From the NCBI GenBank assembly GCA_902595795.1, contig CACJRK010000001.1:39354-103353 (forward strand): a stretch of DNA of 64,000 nt. The letters run 5' to 3'. Shown here piece after piece: positions 63,686 to 64,000 of this stretch (positions within the stretch are counted from its first letter, which is position 1; the number at the start of each line of letters is the position of its first letter). This DNA is from an uncultured Pelagibacteraceae bacterium (lineage in GTDB: Bacteria; Pseudomonadota; Alphaproteobacteria; Pelagibacterales; Pelagibacteraceae). The position numbers and the translations under genes were made by a program. The notes below the pieces were generated by a model that was not told where the DNA came from, did no database searches, and worked only from the letters and a program-made list of their open reading frames with translations.

Positions 63686-64000
63686 ATGGGAAAATATAAA
63701 TTAACTTGGAAAGACTTAAAAATTGAGGATTTCAAAACATATTTATTCGCTATGTTTAAGGCGTTTATTCCTAAAAAAAAAATTAAAAATTTAGATGAAC
63801 TAGAGAAATTTATCCAAGCAAAATCTGCCTGGGCTACTCAAGTTACTTTATATAATTATCTAAAAACTCGAATGGGAACAAGATACGTTCTTCATTTTGA
63901 TAACGATGAATTCATGTCGTCAGTAAATCTTGCTAAATGGAATATTTATTCAGTTGCATTACAAGATTTAACTTTTTTTACTTTTTCATATTTAAAAGTT
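63686..64000 (+). CDS. Conserved alphaproteobacterial protein of unknown function (3' end cut by window edge)
   Basis: Open frame of 105 codons running off the right edge. The visible part begins MGKYKLTWKDLKIEDF and contains AKSAWATQVTLYNYLKTRMGTRYVLHF, given here in two parts as AKSAWATQVTLYNYLK and TRMGTRYVLHF. This region resembles a conserved alphaproteobacterial hypothetical family that I recall with a similar TTLYGYLKTRMG-type core. No signal peptide or membrane segment is apparent. Its function is unknown. Confidence 0.72.
   Translation, partial: MGKYKLTWKDLKIEDFKTYLFAMFKAFIPKKKIKNLDELEKFIQAKSAWATQVTLYNYLKTRMGTRYVLHFDNDEFMSSVNLAKWNIYSVALQDLTFFTFSYLKV

Noticed and set aside
1..64000. 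CRISPR arrays, insertion sequences, integrases, rRNA genes, phage genes
   Set aside because: No regularly spaced repeats, transposase or integrase motifs, or rRNA-like sequence were found by reading both strands.

Overview
The window is a strongly AT-rich, densely packed stretch of a bacterial chromosome. No gap between genes exceeds about 270 bases, many neighbours overlap by 1 to 20 bases (TAATG and ATGA junctions), and runs of A and T are everywhere. Protein sequences and gene order (rho-mnmE-mnmG-rsmG-parA-parB-holA-lptE-leuS; hemE | regulatory protein-maf-aroE-coaE-dnaQ-secB-fxsA-Tim44-Smr; hslVU-his genes) are alphaproteobacterial. AT content, compaction, lysine- and asparagine-rich proteins and small gene sizes fit a streamlined marine SAR11 (Pelagibacterales) genome. 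This assignment is inference from the sequence alone.

Layout. 1-10.5 kb holds an edge-cut polysaccharide deacetylase, a Bax-like glucosaminidase, nfu, trpS, murJ, maeB and an envelope group (DolP-like BON lipoprotein, rsmI, LpoA-like binding protein), then rdgB. 10.5-16.8 kb is the chaperone operon grpE-dnaK-dnaJ, followed by an unannotated 55-residue membrane protein, dapB, nth and a PfkB kinase. 16.8-20.5 kb is a small accessory patch: two 2OG-Fe(II)-oxygenase-like proteins, a 41-residue ArfA-like protein, an orphan winged-helix regulator, an L,D-transpeptidase-like protein, a YggS-type PLP protein and a ThiE-like protein. 20.5-26.3 kb holds the major porin, a DUF3576 lipoprotein, leuS, lptE and holA.

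26.3-45 kb is the origin-proximal region. parB, parA, rsmG (with a perfect parS palindrome inside), mnmG, mnmE, rho and hemG-hemH-hemE run leftward. A 267-base AT-rich gap with DnaA-box-like sites follows (candidate oriC, 37718-37984). The PEP-synthase/PPDK regulatory protein, maf, aroE, coaE and dnaQ run rightward, then secB, fxsA, Tim44-like and Smr genes. Two tandem pairs of SULT-type sulfotransferase genes (31.9-33.7 and 43.3-45.0 kb) sit in this otherwise conserved backbone on either side of the candidate origin.

45-64 kb holds hslVU, hisBHAFE, HIT and GNAT proteins, lolA, ftsK, a UbiH-like monooxygenase, a Lon-N-domain protein, a TPR-sulfotransferase, tRNA-Gly(GCC), a pterin carbinolamine dehydratase, purH, a heparinase II/III-like protein, rpe, a YggT-family protein, a two-component sodium:solute symporter (DUF4212 small subunit plus a large subunit carrying an EF-hand-like loop) and an edge-cut conserved gene.

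How they work together. Most of the window is housekeeping: protein folding under heat shock (three candidate RpoH promoters are visible), replication start and segregation (oriC/parS/ParAB/FtsK), tRNA and rRNA modification, haem, histidine, lysine and purine synthesis, and envelope assembly (MurJ, LptE, LolA, porin). I see no CRISPR array, rRNA operon, prophage or insertion sequence. The non-housekeeping content worth attention is the sulfotransferase set, the oxygenase/ArfA-like/regulator patch, two micro-proteins, a gammaproteobacterial-type HemG and the promoter architecture of grpE and hslV.
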